Assembly (NCBI RefSeq): GCF_010993735.1
Contig: NZ_WQNI01000003.1
Coordinates: 310,001 to 374,000 of the forward strand
Direction of reading: 5' to 3'
From: Chelativorans alearensis
Lineage (GTDB): Bacteria > Pseudomonadota > Alphaproteobacteria > Rhizobiales > Rhizobiaceae
Length of the DNA: 64,000 nt
The notes under the pieces are model-generated. The model saw nothing but the letters and a program-made list of their open reading frames with translations. It had not been told where the DNA came from and made no database searches. Position 1 is the first letter of the stretch. Each line of letters starts with the position of its first letter. This document shows, one piece after another, positions 44,317 to 51,800 of this stretch. The translations under genes were made by a program, and so were the position numbers.

Positions 44317-44909
44317 GGGGCCACCCCGAGGATCTGCGCCTTGATCGCCTCGACCGTCTCGGCCGTCAGCCCCTTCACCTTTGCCACCTTGTCGACGGCC
44401 TCGTCGACCTGGTCCGCGAACGCCGCCTCCACCTTCTGGCGCCGTGCTGTCGACACGCCCTGCGCCTGCGTCGCCGCGCGCAGCGCGTTGGCAAGGTTCA
44501 TGGCCCCCTTGGGGTCGATGCCGGCCTCTCCGCCGGCCGTCAGAAGCTCGAAGACCAGCGTCTTGATCGCCTCGGCCGCGATCAGGGTGAGCTCGTCGGA
44601 AGCCTCGGCGTCGAAGCGCTCGGCAATCGCCCCGGCGATCTCGCGGGTATCCTTGATGCGCTGGGTCATCGCGGCGAGCTTGAGTGAGTGCCGGTTGAAG
44701 GCGGAGAAGCTCGGGATCGTGAAATCCAGCTCGCCACGGTGCTCACGCTGAAGCGCTTCCAGTCGCGCGTAGAACTCCTCGTAAATGTCCGTCTGGGTCC
44801 GGTCGTCGCGCAACAGCTCCTGCGCGGCCCAGGCAACGATCGGCGCACAGGGTTCGGGCAGGAGCTGGATGCCCGACTTTCGGCCGCGTCCCGCGCGCTT
44901 TCCGCTCAC
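44313..44909 (-). CDS. Terminase small subunit (DUF3486, Mu gp27-like)
   Basis: The protein has 198 residues from a GTG at 44909. It begins SGKRAGRGRKSGIQLLPEPC, then a helix-turn-helix-like region (RTQTDIYEEFYARLEALQRE) and a long helical part. It overlaps the large-subunit start (ATGA). The longer open frame upstream is built from repeat copy D and is not coding. Confidence 0.8.
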   Translation of the reverse strand: MSGKRAGRGRKSGIQLLPEPCAPIVAWAAQELLRDDRTQTDIYEEFYARLEALQREHRGELDFTIPSFSAFNRHSLKLAAMTQRIKDTREIAGAIAERFDAEASDELTLIAAEAIKTLVFELLTAGGEAGIDPKGAMNLANALRAATQAQGVSTARRQKVEAAFADQVDEAVDKVAKVKGLTAETVEAIKAQILGVAP

Positions 44910-45027
44910 GCCCGCCTCCAATACGCCCAAAGTGCGAGCGCGCGACCGCGCGCCGGCCGCGTTCGGCCGCCCCCGCGGAGAGCCAGCGCCGAAGGCGCGG
45001 TGCGGCCCGTGAGCGAAAGAAGCTCCA
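44910..45027 (-). repeat. Dispersed prophage repeat, copy D
   Basis: This copy fills the gap between the small terminase gene and the preceding gene. It contains CGGTGCGGCCCGTGAGCGA, identical to copy B over 19 bases, and the dyad GCGCCGAAGGCGC. Confidence 0.75.
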
Positions 45028-45330
45028 TCAGGCCACCGGCTGGCCGGTGCGCTTGACGCCGGCGAGAAAGCGCTGGTGGGCAAGGTGCTCCTTGCCACGC
45101 GGCTGGAGCGTGGCGATCTTCACGGAGCCGGCCGGCGTGAGGCGCACGGCGCCCATCTCCTTCAGCCAGTCGAGTTCCTGTTCCACCCACTCGCGTTCGC
45201 GCACGATGGCGAACATCTCGGCCAGAAGCTCGCGCAGCGCGCTGGAGGTCGCCGATTCGTTCGGCTGCTCGGCGAGCGAACGCAGGATGATGAGGCGCGC
45301 TTCTTCTCGGATGATGCGGTCGAGGCTCAT
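45028..45330 (-). CDS. Small phage protein with winged-helix pattern (Mu gp26-like position)
   Basis: The 100-residue protein begins SLDRIIREEARLIILRSLAE and contains WLKEMGAVRLTPAGSVKIAT, an ArsR-like winged helix seen in a conserved protein just before the terminase genes of Mu-type phages. Its function is unknown. Confidence 0.65.
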   Translation of the reverse strand: MSLDRIIREEARLIILRSLAEQPNESATSSALRELLAEMFAIVREREWVEQELDWLKEMGAVRLTPAGSVKIATLQPRGKEHLAHQRFLAGVKRTGQPVA

Positions 45331-45686
45331 TTATCCCTCTCGAATTCCAGTTCCTGAAGCCGCGTGGCGATCGCCTGGACGGGCTGGAGCCTCTCGTTGA
45401 GCGTCTCGATCCGGCCGGACAGACGCTCGTCCAGCGTGCCCATGCGGCCGGAGAGCTTCTCCATCGCCAGCTCCAGCCGATGCCACTGCTCCCGGTCGGG
45501 CAGGTGCGCCACCTCGTTCTCAAGGGCCTGGATGCGCCGGTCCTGCTCCTTCAACGTGCCGTCGACTTCCGCGAGCCCCTTGGCATTGGCGTCAGAGCGG
45601 GAGGTGAGGACCGCGTAAACGGCGGTGCCGATCGAGATGAGCGTGTTTACGGCGATCAGCCACGGCAGCATGGTTGCGACTTCCAT
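45327..45686 (-). CDS. DUF2730 membrane-anchored coiled-coil protein
   Basis: The 119-residue protein has an N-terminal TM helix (MLPWLIAVNTLISIGTAVYA) followed by a long coiled coil (ENEVAHLPDREQWHRLELAM onward), the DUF2730 layout seen in Mu-like phages. The start at 45686 is fixed by a TGATG overlap with the zinc-finger gene. Confidence 0.75.
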   Translation of the reverse strand: MEVATMLPWLIAVNTLISIGTAVYAVLTSRSDANAKGLAEVDGTLKEQDRRIQALENEVAHLPDREQWHRLELAMEKLSGRMGTLDERLSGRIETLNERLQPVQAIATRLQELEFERDK

Positions 45687-45913
45687 CAGGCCCGTCTCCG
45701 CCCCTTCTCGATTCCCATCGCGCAATCCACGCACTTGTCGGTGTTTGGGACGGCGCGCCGCCGCGCCTCGGAGATCGGCTCCCCGCAGTCGCAGACGGTG
45801 CGCAGCACGCCGGACGTGCCGGCGAGTGCTGCGCGTACCCGTGCCACACCGGCCTCCACCTCTTGCGCCACCCGCCGCTCCGACAGCTCGATCGCTGCAT
45901 TCCCTGCCTTCAT
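45686..45913 (-). CDS. DksA/TraR-type zinc-finger protein
   Basis: The 75-residue protein has the finger CDCGEPISEARRRAVPNTDK followed by CVDC, giving the C4 set of TraR/DksA proteins. The short helical N-terminus fits phage TraR-like factors that bind in the RNA polymerase secondary channel. It may tune host transcription during late growth. The start is fixed by overlap with the o-spanin gene. Confidence 0.8.
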   Translation of the reverse strand: MKAGNAAIELSERRVAQEVEAGVARVRAALAGTSGVLRTVCDCGEPISEARRRAVPNTDKCVDCAMGIEKGRRRA

Positions 45914-46197
45914 CGAACGACCGTCCCCCCGAGTTCGCGCCGGCGCGCGGCGCTCGCCGCGCGGTGGCGCCGGCATTCCTCAACGCGATAGACGCCGACG
46001 GCGCACGGCCCGGCGACGGTCAGGTCGATGGCGTCCTGGTCTCCGATCGCCGCGCCCTGGGCGCCGATGATGTCCGTGCCGACGATGGCCCGCACGCTAC
46101 CGGTCGCACTGCCCGGAGCGTGGCCGCTGCACGCCGCCGCGCTCAAAGCAGCGGCGCAAGCCGTCGCGAGCCTCAGCGGCCGTCCTGCCTGCCTCAT
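45910..46197 (-). CDS. o-spanin (Rz1-like) lipoprotein
   Basis: The 95-residue protein has a signal peptide ending in a lipobox (ATACAAALSAAAC, LSAA/C-S-G). It begins inside the i-spanin-like gene in another frame, the overlapping Rz/Rz1 layout. It is probably the outer-membrane half of the spanin that fuses the membranes at lysis. The cysteine in GPCAVG could form disulfides. Confidence 0.7.
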   Translation of the reverse strand: MRQAGRPLRLATACAAALSAAACSGHAPGSATGSVRAIVGTDIIGAQGAAIGDQDAIDLTVAGPCAVGVYRVEECRRHRAASAARRRELGGTVVR

Positions 46198-46375
46198 GGT
46201 CCTGCCTTTCGATCTTGTTGAGGGCCTCGTCGGCGCCCTGCCGCTTCAGCCAGGTGATGCCGCCCGCAAGCCCGGCGACGGCCACGCCGACGAGGAGTGC
46301 CGTCCCGAGGCTGCGCGCCGCGGCCTCGTCCAGGCCCAGCACACGCATGAGGAGGCCGACGAGGAGCGCGCTCAC
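46097..46375 (-). CDS. i-spanin/holin-like small membrane protein
   Basis: The 92-residue protein starts at a GTG overlapping the muramidase stop (GTGA). It has two hydrophobic stretches (ALLVGLLMRVLGL and ALLVGVAVAGLAGGITWL) followed by a soluble helical part with Glu/Lys (ALNKIERQDHEAGRTAAEAR), the topology of an Rz-type inner-membrane spanin. A holin role is possible given the two segments. Confidence 0.6.
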   Translation of the reverse strand: MSALLVGLLMRVLGLDEAAARSLGTALLVGVAVAGLAGGITWLKRQGADEALNKIERQDHEAGRTAAEARDGLRRCFERGGVQRPRSGQCDR

Positions 46376-47448
46376 GCCGGCGCCTCCACGGTCTGCCGGC
46401 TCTTCAGCCAGCCGCGTGCCCACAGGGCCAGCCCGCCCAGCACCAGCAAGACCGAAACCACGGCAAGCCCCGCCGACAGCCATTCGAGCCCCGGCACGAA
46501 GGCCAGCCGGTCGGCCGCCTGGTCGAGCTGCAGCCGCGCCGCCTCCAGCACCGCGCCGCCGGCGAGGCCGCCGACGCCGGTCTTCGCCTCGGGCAGCTCC
46601 ATCGGGCCGACATCGCCCGGCCGGTCGCCGGCGCCCTGGCGGAAGCGGTCGAGCGCGGCCAGCGTCTCGGGCCCAGCCACGCCGTCGACGGTCAATCCCG
46701 CCACCTGCTGAAAGGCGCGCACGGTCTGGTGCGTCGCCGGCCCGAAGTCGCCGTCCACCTTGAGCGACTGCCCGGCGCGCACGAGCAGCGCCTGGAGCTC
46801 GCGCACGCGCGCGCCCTTCGAGCCCAGCCGCAACATGCCTTCGGCCGAGAGGACGGCGGGGGACTTTCCGGGGTAGCGCCGATAGCTTGCTGCGAGCTTC
46901 GTGTGATAGCCCAGCTTCTGAAAGGCAGGCCCGTTGTAGCCGCGCGCGAACGACGCCCAGTCGCGGCGCTTCAGCGCGTCGGCAAGCCCGGCCTTGTCGA
47001 TATAGCGGCACATCAGCGTGATCTGGCCGAACACGCTGCGGCGTGCAGTATTGACGAGTTCGTCGACGCTATCGAAGCCGAGCCAAGACCAGTGGGCGCC
47101 CATCACCTGGCCGACGCCCCAGGATGTCGATTCCAGCGCGGCCGCGGCGTCGATCAGGATCGCCCGTTCGAGCACGCGCCAACGCGCGGCCTGGCTGGGC
47201 GGGTTCTTGACAACGCCGGCGTTGGGATCGGCAAGCCCCTCGGTCACCGCCCGCGCGCGGGCCTCGCCCGTCAGTCGCCGATAGAAATAGTGCCCCTCGA
47301 ACCGGATGAGGGGCTGCCGCCGGTCGCCGACGATCGCGTACACGCGGCCGCCGCTCTCAACCTCCACCACCGCCGCGAGCGCGGCCGCCTCCACGCCGAG
47401 GCGCCCGGCGTGGTGCTTGATCGCGGCGAGGGTCTCTTGCGTGAACAT
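46372..47448 (-). CDS. N-acetylmuramidase endolysin with PG-binding domain and C-terminal TM helix
   Basis: The protein has 358 residues. The N-terminal DUF3380-type muramidase has VEVESGGRVYAI (catalytic Glu) and LIRFEGHYFYRRL. A peptidoglycan_binding_1 domain follows (LRLGSKGARVRELQALLVRA, DGDFGPATHQTVRAFQQ). A TM helix near the C-terminus (LAVVSVLLVLGGLALWARGW) is uncommon for an endolysin. It could delay activity until lysis or mark this as an exolysin. It opens the late operon after the Mor gene. Confidence 0.88.
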   Translation of the reverse strand: MFTQETLAAIKHHAGRLGVEAAALAAVVEVESGGRVYAIVGDRRQPLIRFEGHYFYRRLTGEARARAVTEGLADPNAGVVKNPPSQAARWRVLERAILIDAAAALESTSWGVGQVMGAHWSWLGFDSVDELVNTARRSVFGQITLMCRYIDKAGLADALKRRDWASFARGYNGPAFQKLGYHTKLAASYRRYPGKSPAVLSAEGMLRLGSKGARVRELQALLVRAGQSLKVDGDFGPATHQTVRAFQQVAGLTVDGVAGPETLAALDRFRQGAGDRPGDVGPMELPEAKTGVGGLAGGAVLEAARLQLDQAADRLAFVPGLEWLSAGLAVVSVLLVLGGLALWARGWLKSRQTVEAPA

Positions 47449-47613
47449 GACGGCCTCCGTTCCTGATGGAGCGGCCGGCGCTCTCCGGGGCGGTGGGGAG
47501 CGCCAGCCGTGTTTTCCGCCTCCCGAGCCCGTCGAAGGGCTGCCAGGGCGGATCAGGTGGGAGGATGGGCGGAGGGCGGGCGTTAGGCCATGCCCGCCGG
47601 CGCGGGCAACACA
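47449..47613. promoter_or_regulatory. Gap after the Mor gene, probable late promoter region
   Basis: This is the largest gap between early and late genes and follows mor directly, the position of Pm in Mu. It contains a dyad GGCGCTC (47477–47483)/GAGCGCC (47498–47504), but I cannot point to a defined -10. A copy of the short GAGC-CGTCGAAGGG repeat lies near 47525. Confidence 0.45.
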
Positions 47614-48003
47614 TCACGTGGTGGGGAAGAGCTCGCCCTGCCGCGGATCGCGGCTGCCCTTCACGGGCTTGTTCGGCATGGCGTTGAAGAGTCTGTCGAC
47701 GCCGCTCTCGCTCATGCCGAGCCTCTTCGCGATCTCCGCGTTGGAGTGGTTGGCCGCGCGATAGTGCCGGGCGCGCAGTTCGCGCGCAAGGGGCACACGG
47801 ATATAGTCGCCGCCATAGCGGCGGCCGAGCTTGCGCGCCGCCTCGGCGCCGACCTGGCGGGCGAGCTCCGAGCCATCGGCGCCGGCAGGGTGGCACACAT
47901 AGAGCCTCGTGCCGCCCTTCCATTCGGCAAGCCGCACCAGGCCGTCCGGCCCGAGCAGGTCTAGGAGGACCGCCGACAACCGCTTTTCCTTCGCGTCGTT
48001 CAT
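47614..48003 (-). CDS. mor: Mor-family transcription activator
   Basis: The 129-residue protein contains RKLGRRYGGDYIRVPLARE and an HTH, HSNAEIAKRLGMSESGVDRL, the Mor/C fold of phage Mu. Only one member is present, so it probably activates the lysis–head–tail genes directly, without a separate C protein. The start overlaps the upstream gene's stop. Confidence 0.88.
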   Translation of the reverse strand: MNDAKEKRLSAVLLDLLGPDGLVRLAEWKGGTRLYVCHPAGADGSELARQVGAEAARKLGRRYGGDYIRVPLARELRARHYRAANHSNAEIAKRLGMSESGVDRLFNAMPNKPVKGSRDPRQGELFPTT

Positions 48004-48218
48004 CGACGGTCCATCACGGCGCATTCGAGGCGGAGCTGACGCGCGCGCAGCGCCTTGAGGCGCGCCTGGAGCTCCACGCGGTAATGCGCGTGAGGCTTGA
48101 GCCTCGAAATCCGCACGGCGAGCGTGTGCGCCTCGTGCTCCAGCCGCTCAAGCTCGGAGACCTCGCGCCAAACGAAGAGCGGCGCTGCCGTCCTCGCGGC
48201 CGGTCCCCGGCGCGCCAT
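48000..48218 (-). CDS. Small coiled-coil early protein
   Basis: The 72-residue basic protein has a continuous helix from VSELERLEHEAHTLAVRISR to ALRARQLRLECAV. Starts and stops overlap both neighbours. The function is not recognised. Confidence 0.55.
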   Translation of the reverse strand: MARRGPAARTAAPLFVWREVSELERLEHEAHTLAVRISRLKPHAHYRVELQARLKALRARQLRLECAVMDRR

Positions 48219-48826
48219 CAGCCGTCCCGCCGTTCTTGCCGAGGGCGGCGGTGGCGCCTATCCTCATTGCCATGCGCCGCTTGCTTCTCACCGCCGCCTT
48301 CGCCGCGCTCGTCGCATCGTCCGGAGCCCGTGCCGACGACCGTGCGCTGGGCGTCGCCATGGCGATCGCCGCCGCCGGCGAGTGCGACGGTATCGCGCTC
48401 GACCTCGACGCGGTGGCCCGTTTCATCGCCCGCGAGGAGGCCGCCGCTCCCGGCTTCGAGGCCCGCGCCACTGGCGGTCTCCTGGAAGGCGCCATCCTGC
48501 GCTTCCGCACCGCCACCCCGGTCGACAAGGCCGCCGACTGCGCCGCCATGGAGCGGGGCATCGCCGCCGCCGGCCTCGGCCGGTGAGTCGTCGCGGGAAC
48601 GGCCCGACGGCCAACCCGGCTTCATAGCGGTCGTAAGAGCCACCTCACGAGCGCGGCGTCGCAGGACCAGTTTCACGTTCTCGATCGTCACCGCGACGGC
48701 GCCCAGCCGCGCGCCGTTCGCCACACGACCGGCCAGGTGCCGCCGCACCGCCTTGACGTCGAGCCCGTGCGCGCGCTCCAGGTAGCGCAACACGGCGTGG
48801 TCGGTGACGCGGATGCGGGCCATCAT
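48218..48826 (-). CDS. Early phage protein with conserved N-terminal domain
   Basis: The first ~70 residues (RIRVTDHAVLRYLERAHGLD, then VTIENVKLVLRRRAREVALT) match a small domain common in phage early operons, usually alone at ~70 residues. Here the frame stays open to 202 residues with Gly-rich, low-complexity sequence. It overlaps the plus-strand gene at 48272–48586. The true end may be earlier, but the stop at 48218 overlaps the next ATG (TGATG), which argues that it is used. Confidence 0.5.
   Translation of the reverse strand: MMARIRVTDHAVLRYLERAHGLDVKAVRRHLAGRVANGARLGAVAVTIENVKLVLRRRAREVALTTAMKPGWPSGRSRDDSPAEAGGGDAPLHGGAVGGLVDRGGGAEAQDGAFQETASGAGLEAGSGGLLAGDETGHRVEVERDTVALAGGGDRHGDAQRTVVGTGSGRCDERGEGGGEKQAAHGNEDRRHRRPRQERRDG
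48272..48586 (+). CDS. Possible small secreted protein, antisense inside the early operon
   Basis: The 104-residue protein has a convincing signal peptide (MRRLLLTAAFAALVASSGARA) and a mature part with two Cys (GECDGI, ADCAAM). Codon third positions are almost all G/C, as in real genes here. It lies opposite the minus-strand frame, and no Shine–Dalgarno precedes it. Either this is a genuine opposed gene or a shadow made possible by GC bias. Confidence 0.4.
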   Translation: MRRLLLTAAFAALVASSGARADDRALGVAMAIAAAGECDGIALDLDAVARFIAREEAAAPGFEARATGGLLEGAILRFRTATPVDKAADCAAMERGIAAAGLGR

Positions 48827-49482
48827 CCACGCGCCGCCCTATGGACAGCCGCGGCATTTCCGAGCGCCTTCACCCTCCGCACCTCGACGCCGAGACGCTT
48901 CGTGATCCCGTCCCATTCACGCGGCTTGATCCGGGGAAGCGGGTTGAAGGCGTGGCCCTCCACGAAAGCCTTGAAGGCGGCGAAGTCGATGCCTCCGGAG
49001 CCTGTCGAAGGGTGAACGATGCGCCACTGCGCCACTGCCACCTTGGCCTTAGGATTGCGCGCCCAGCCCGGCGTATCAGGGCCCACATGCCAGTCGACGC
49101 CCGCGTCCCGTGCCATGCGCGCCTTCAACGCCTGGATCACCTTGTCGGCCTGCGCCGCCTCGACAAGCCAGCGCGTGTGGTCGATGTCCGTCTGGCGCCG
49201 TACGAAGCCGGCGAGCGCCGCATCGGCTCGGTCGGGCACGACGCCCAGGTTCCAGGCCGCGATCCAGAGCGCGACGATCTTTCTCGCGAACGGCCCTTCA
49301 AGGCCCCTTTTTGCGGGGTTGAAGCCGCGCTGCCGGAGCGCCTCGACCACGCGCACCCGCTCGCTGTCGCTCATGACGCCGGCAGAGGTCTTGCCGGTGA
49401 CGCGCTTCAAGAGCGCCCGGTAAGTGTCGTCGTCGAGCCCGAGCTGCTTCTTGGCGACATGGATGGTGGCGAGCGCGTTCAC
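48823..49482 (-). CDS. gemA: GemA-like early regulatory protein (Mu gp16 family)
   Basis: The protein has 219 residues from a GTG overlapping the upstream stop. The N-terminus NALATIHVAKKQLGLDDDTY and the segment MSDSERVRVVEALRQRGFNP are the GemA signature. In Mu, GemA alters host gene expression and supercoiling. An STGSG-encoding repeat sits in the coding region near 49000. Confidence 0.85.
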   Translation of the reverse strand: MNALATIHVAKKQLGLDDDTYRALLKRVTGKTSAGVMSDSERVRVVEALRQRGFNPAKRGLEGPFARKIVALWIAAWNLGVVPDRADAALAGFVRRQTDIDHTRWLVEAAQADKVIQALKARMARDAGVDWHVGPDTPGWARNPKAKVAVAQWRIVHPSTGSGGIDFAAFKAFVEGHAFNPLPRIKPREWDGITKRLGVEVRRVKALGNAAAVHRAARG

Positions 49483-49757
49483 GACCCGCCGCCCAAATGG
49501 CGCCGCGCCGCCGTCTGCCAACTGCGCAGCGCCTGTACAGGACCTTTCCGCGACAGGCCGACGAGCCCCGCGAGGTCCAGCTTCCAGGGCGAGATGGGGT
49601 CGCCCTCCCGCCACACAGCCCCGTGTTCCGCAGCCAGCATATGGAGCACGTTGAGTGCCAGGTGGTCGGCCGCCTCCGCCTCGTCTTCGCCGGCGTCGAG
49701 CGGCATCTCCAACATGCCGTCGATGAACTCGATCAGTTCTTCAAGGTCATGTGCCAT
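49479..49757 (-). CDS. Small early protein
   Basis: The 92-residue acidic N-terminal helix (HDLEELIEFIDGMLEMPLDA) is followed by DHLALNVLHMLAAEHGAVWR. It lies between DUF3164 and GemA genes. The start at 49757 removes a non-conserved extension. The family is not recognised. Confidence 0.6.
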   Translation of the reverse strand: MAHDLEELIEFIDGMLEMPLDAGEDEAEAADHLALNVLHMLAAEHGAVWREGDPISPWKLDLAGLVGLSRKGPVQALRSWQTAARRHLGGGS

Positions 49758-49761
49758 CGCT

Positions 49762-50421
49762 TCACGCCTTCGCCAGGTCGATCGTGACGGCGCGCCATTC
49801 GGCGTCCGGCCGCTCGCGCATGGCGAAGCGCACATACTCCTTGCGCCCGGTGATCCGCATAGCGTCGCGGATCGCCGCCATCGCCCGCCGCCAACGCGCG
49901 TCCGCGATCTCCAGCCGCAGAAGCATGAAGATCTCCGACCGGTTGATGCGGCCTTCCTTGTCGGTATTGAAGGCGCGGGTGACGATGGTCTGTATTTCCG
50001 GCCCGCTTTCGGCCGACCACTCGTTCAGGCACTCGTCGATCAGGCCCTTTGCCACCTGTAATTCCGGACCGAAGTCGATGAAGTCGGCCACCTGCACCGT
50101 GACCTTCATCAGCCCGTTGAAGGTCATGTAGGTGCGGTTGCCCTTGCCCTTCCGGCCCGTCTTCACGAAGCCGTATTCCTGCTCAAGCAGACCGTCGAGC
50201 GCCTCCAGGTCGGCCATCGTATGCGCCTTGAAGCGCTCGATCTGCGCTGAAAGCTCCAGCGCGAACCGAATAATCTTGCGCACCGTCTCGTCGACGAGCT
50301 TATCCTGGGGCTTCACCAATTCCTCGCGGATGTAGTTGCCCTTGCCGTCGATCCAGCAAGTCCGGCCGTTGACGACCTCGGTGCTGGTGCCCGGCTTCTC
50401 CTCAAGAATCACTGCCTGCAT
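49762..50421 (-). CDS. DUF3164 family early protein
   Basis: The 219-residue protein begins MQAVILEEKPGTSTEVVNGR and contains RTYMTFNGLMKVTVQVADFI and RWRRAMAAIRDAMRITGRKE, typical of DUF3164, found in nearly all Mu-like phages between MuB and GemA. The biochemical role is unknown. AAAAGGAG precedes the ATG; it overlaps the upstream gene by 20 bp. Confidence 0.85.
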   Translation of the reverse strand: MQAVILEEKPGTSTEVVNGRTCWIDGKGNYIREELVKPQDKLVDETVRKIIRFALELSAQIERFKAHTMADLEALDGLLEQEYGFVKTGRKGKGNRTYMTFNGLMKVTVQVADFIDFGPELQVAKGLIDECLNEWSAESGPEIQTIVTRAFNTDKEGRINRSEIFMLLRLEIADARWRRAMAAIRDAMRITGRKEYVRFAMRERPDAEWRAVTIDLAKA

Positions 50422-50743
50422 GTCCTTCTCCTTTTCGGTTCGTTCCCCGGCGCGGGACGAGCGGCAACAGTCGAACGTTCGAACCAGGCCGCATGATCTC
50501 GGCCGCAAGGTCGGTAGCGCTGCCGCGTGCGGGGCCTGCCTGCATGGCGCCGCGGATCGCGTCGCGCCGGCGCAGGCGCGCCACCTCGTATTCCAGCGCT
50601 CGCGCGCGGAGCGTCAGAAGCAGGAGCTGCTCACGCAGGCGGCGCACGCCCTTGCCGGAAATCCTGGCGCCGCGCTCCTCGAACGCCTTGAAGGCGCGCC
50701 TCACCGCCGCGAGCCCGTCCGAGACCTTGTGCACCTTGGTCAT
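50402..50743 (-). CDS. Small helical early protein
   Basis: The 113-residue protein begins MTKVHKVSDGLAAVRRAFKA and has a coiled-coil-like middle (VRRLREQLLLLTLRARALEY). The start overlaps the upstream stop (ATGA). Its function is not recognised. Confidence 0.6.
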   Translation of the reverse strand: MTKVHKVSDGLAAVRRAFKAFEERGARISGKGVRRLREQLLLLTLRARALEYEVARLRRRDAIRGAMQAGPARGSATDLAAEIMRPGSNVRLLPLVPRRGTNRKGEGHAGSDS

Positions 50744-51162
50744 GTCGCCGGTCCCTCCAGGGATTTGAGCTTGGAGTGCGGACAGCCCGCGCGGCAGGCG
50801 CGGTAGACGGCGACACGGATCGACGACGTCGCCGCGAACGGCTTCTTCTGCCAGACCAGGCACTGGTCGCGGCCGATCTCACCCAGGACCGGACATGGCA
50901 CGACACGCCCCATCAGAGCCCCGCGCACGCTCTCCTCCACGCGGCCCATGTCGCCGCGGTAGCGGTTGTTGATGACGGTGGAGATGGCGCTGGCCGAGTA
51001 GTTGACACGCTTTTCCGCCCCACGCAGACCCTCGCGGTCGGCAAGGGCGGCCAGCTCCGCCACCCAGTCGGGCAGGCCGGCGCCCCAAGCCTCAAGCGCC
51101 TTCTCGCTCATGGTCTTCTCCGTGCGTCCCAAGGGGGCGCCTGGCGCCGGCCCGCGGTTCAT
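50740..51162 (-). CDS. Small phage regulator-like protein with Cys-rich C-terminus
   Basis: The protein has 140 residues; a start at 51111 (MSEKALEAWG) is also possible. The middle has an HTH-like region (NYSASAISTVINNRYRGDMG). The C-terminus has cysteines in VPCPVLGEIGRDQCLVWQKK and ACRAGCPHS, possibly a metal site. It is conserved in Mu-like alphaproteobacterial phages as far as I recall; its role is unknown. Confidence 0.6.
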   Translation of the reverse strand: MNRGPAPGAPLGRTEKTMSEKALEAWGAGLPDWVAELAALADREGLRGAEKRVNYSASAISTVINNRYRGDMGRVEESVRGALMGRVVPCPVLGEIGRDQCLVWQKKPFAATSSIRVAVYRACRAGCPHSKLKSLEGPAT

Positions 51163-51800
51163 GCGTGCTCCTCCTCGGCGATCACGTCGCCCACGATCTC
51201 TTCACGGTTACGGTCGAAGACGAGAGGGGCCGTCATCATGGAGGGCGAGCGCGGCCCGGTGTTCATCGACGGCTTCAACCGCCACAGCGCTAACCGGCCG
51301 GGGCCGCCACGGTCGAGCTGCTTCAGGTAGCCCGCGGCCGAAAGCCGGTGTACGAAGTTCCTGGCGGTCGAAAGACGCACCGGCACCTCTTCCGTCGACC
51401 CGTAGGTGACCAGGTCCTGCGCCGTGAAACCACCGCGCGAGAGTGGACCCCGCATGACGTTCCACATCTGCTGCTGCGCCAATCCGGCGACGATCCGGCC
51501 GTCCTGGGTGACGATCGGCGTTGCCGAAGGCGCCGCAGTCAGCCGATAGAGCGGCACCCGGCCACGGTGCTTGCCCGGTGCGGTCTCGCCGGTCTTCTCT
51601 GCGATCCCGGCGCTCTCCAGCCGCAGAACGAAATTCTGCACCGTCGATCGCCGCGCCCCGTTGGACTGGCCGTGGATCGCGCTGATCGTGAAGGATTCGC
51701 CACGGCGGTGCGCCTCCCGCATCAGCTTCCAGTAATGGTCGTTGCCGCGCAGGAGGGGAACGGCGGCGGCGAGTTTCAGCTTGAGCGCCCCCGCCATCAT
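51159..51800 (-). CDS. Protein with two winged-helix-like halves
   Basis: The 213-residue protein has two halves that resemble each other: RRSTVQNFVLRLESAGIAEK then RLSTARNFVHRLSAAGYLKQ. Each looks like a recognition helix plus wing. It is probably a DNA-binding early regulator arising from a domain duplication. It is translationally coupled to MuB by a 4-bp overlap. Confidence 0.65.
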   Translation of the reverse strand: MMAGALKLKLAAAVPLLRGNDHYWKLMREAHRRGESFTISAIHGQSNGARRSTVQNFVLRLESAGIAEKTGETAPGKHRGRVPLYRLTAAPSATPIVTQDGRIVAGLAQQQMWNVMRGPLSRGGFTAQDLVTYGSTEEVPVRLSTARNFVHRLSAAGYLKQLDRGGPGRLALWRLKPSMNTGPRSPSMMTAPLVFDRNREEIVGDVIAEEEHA

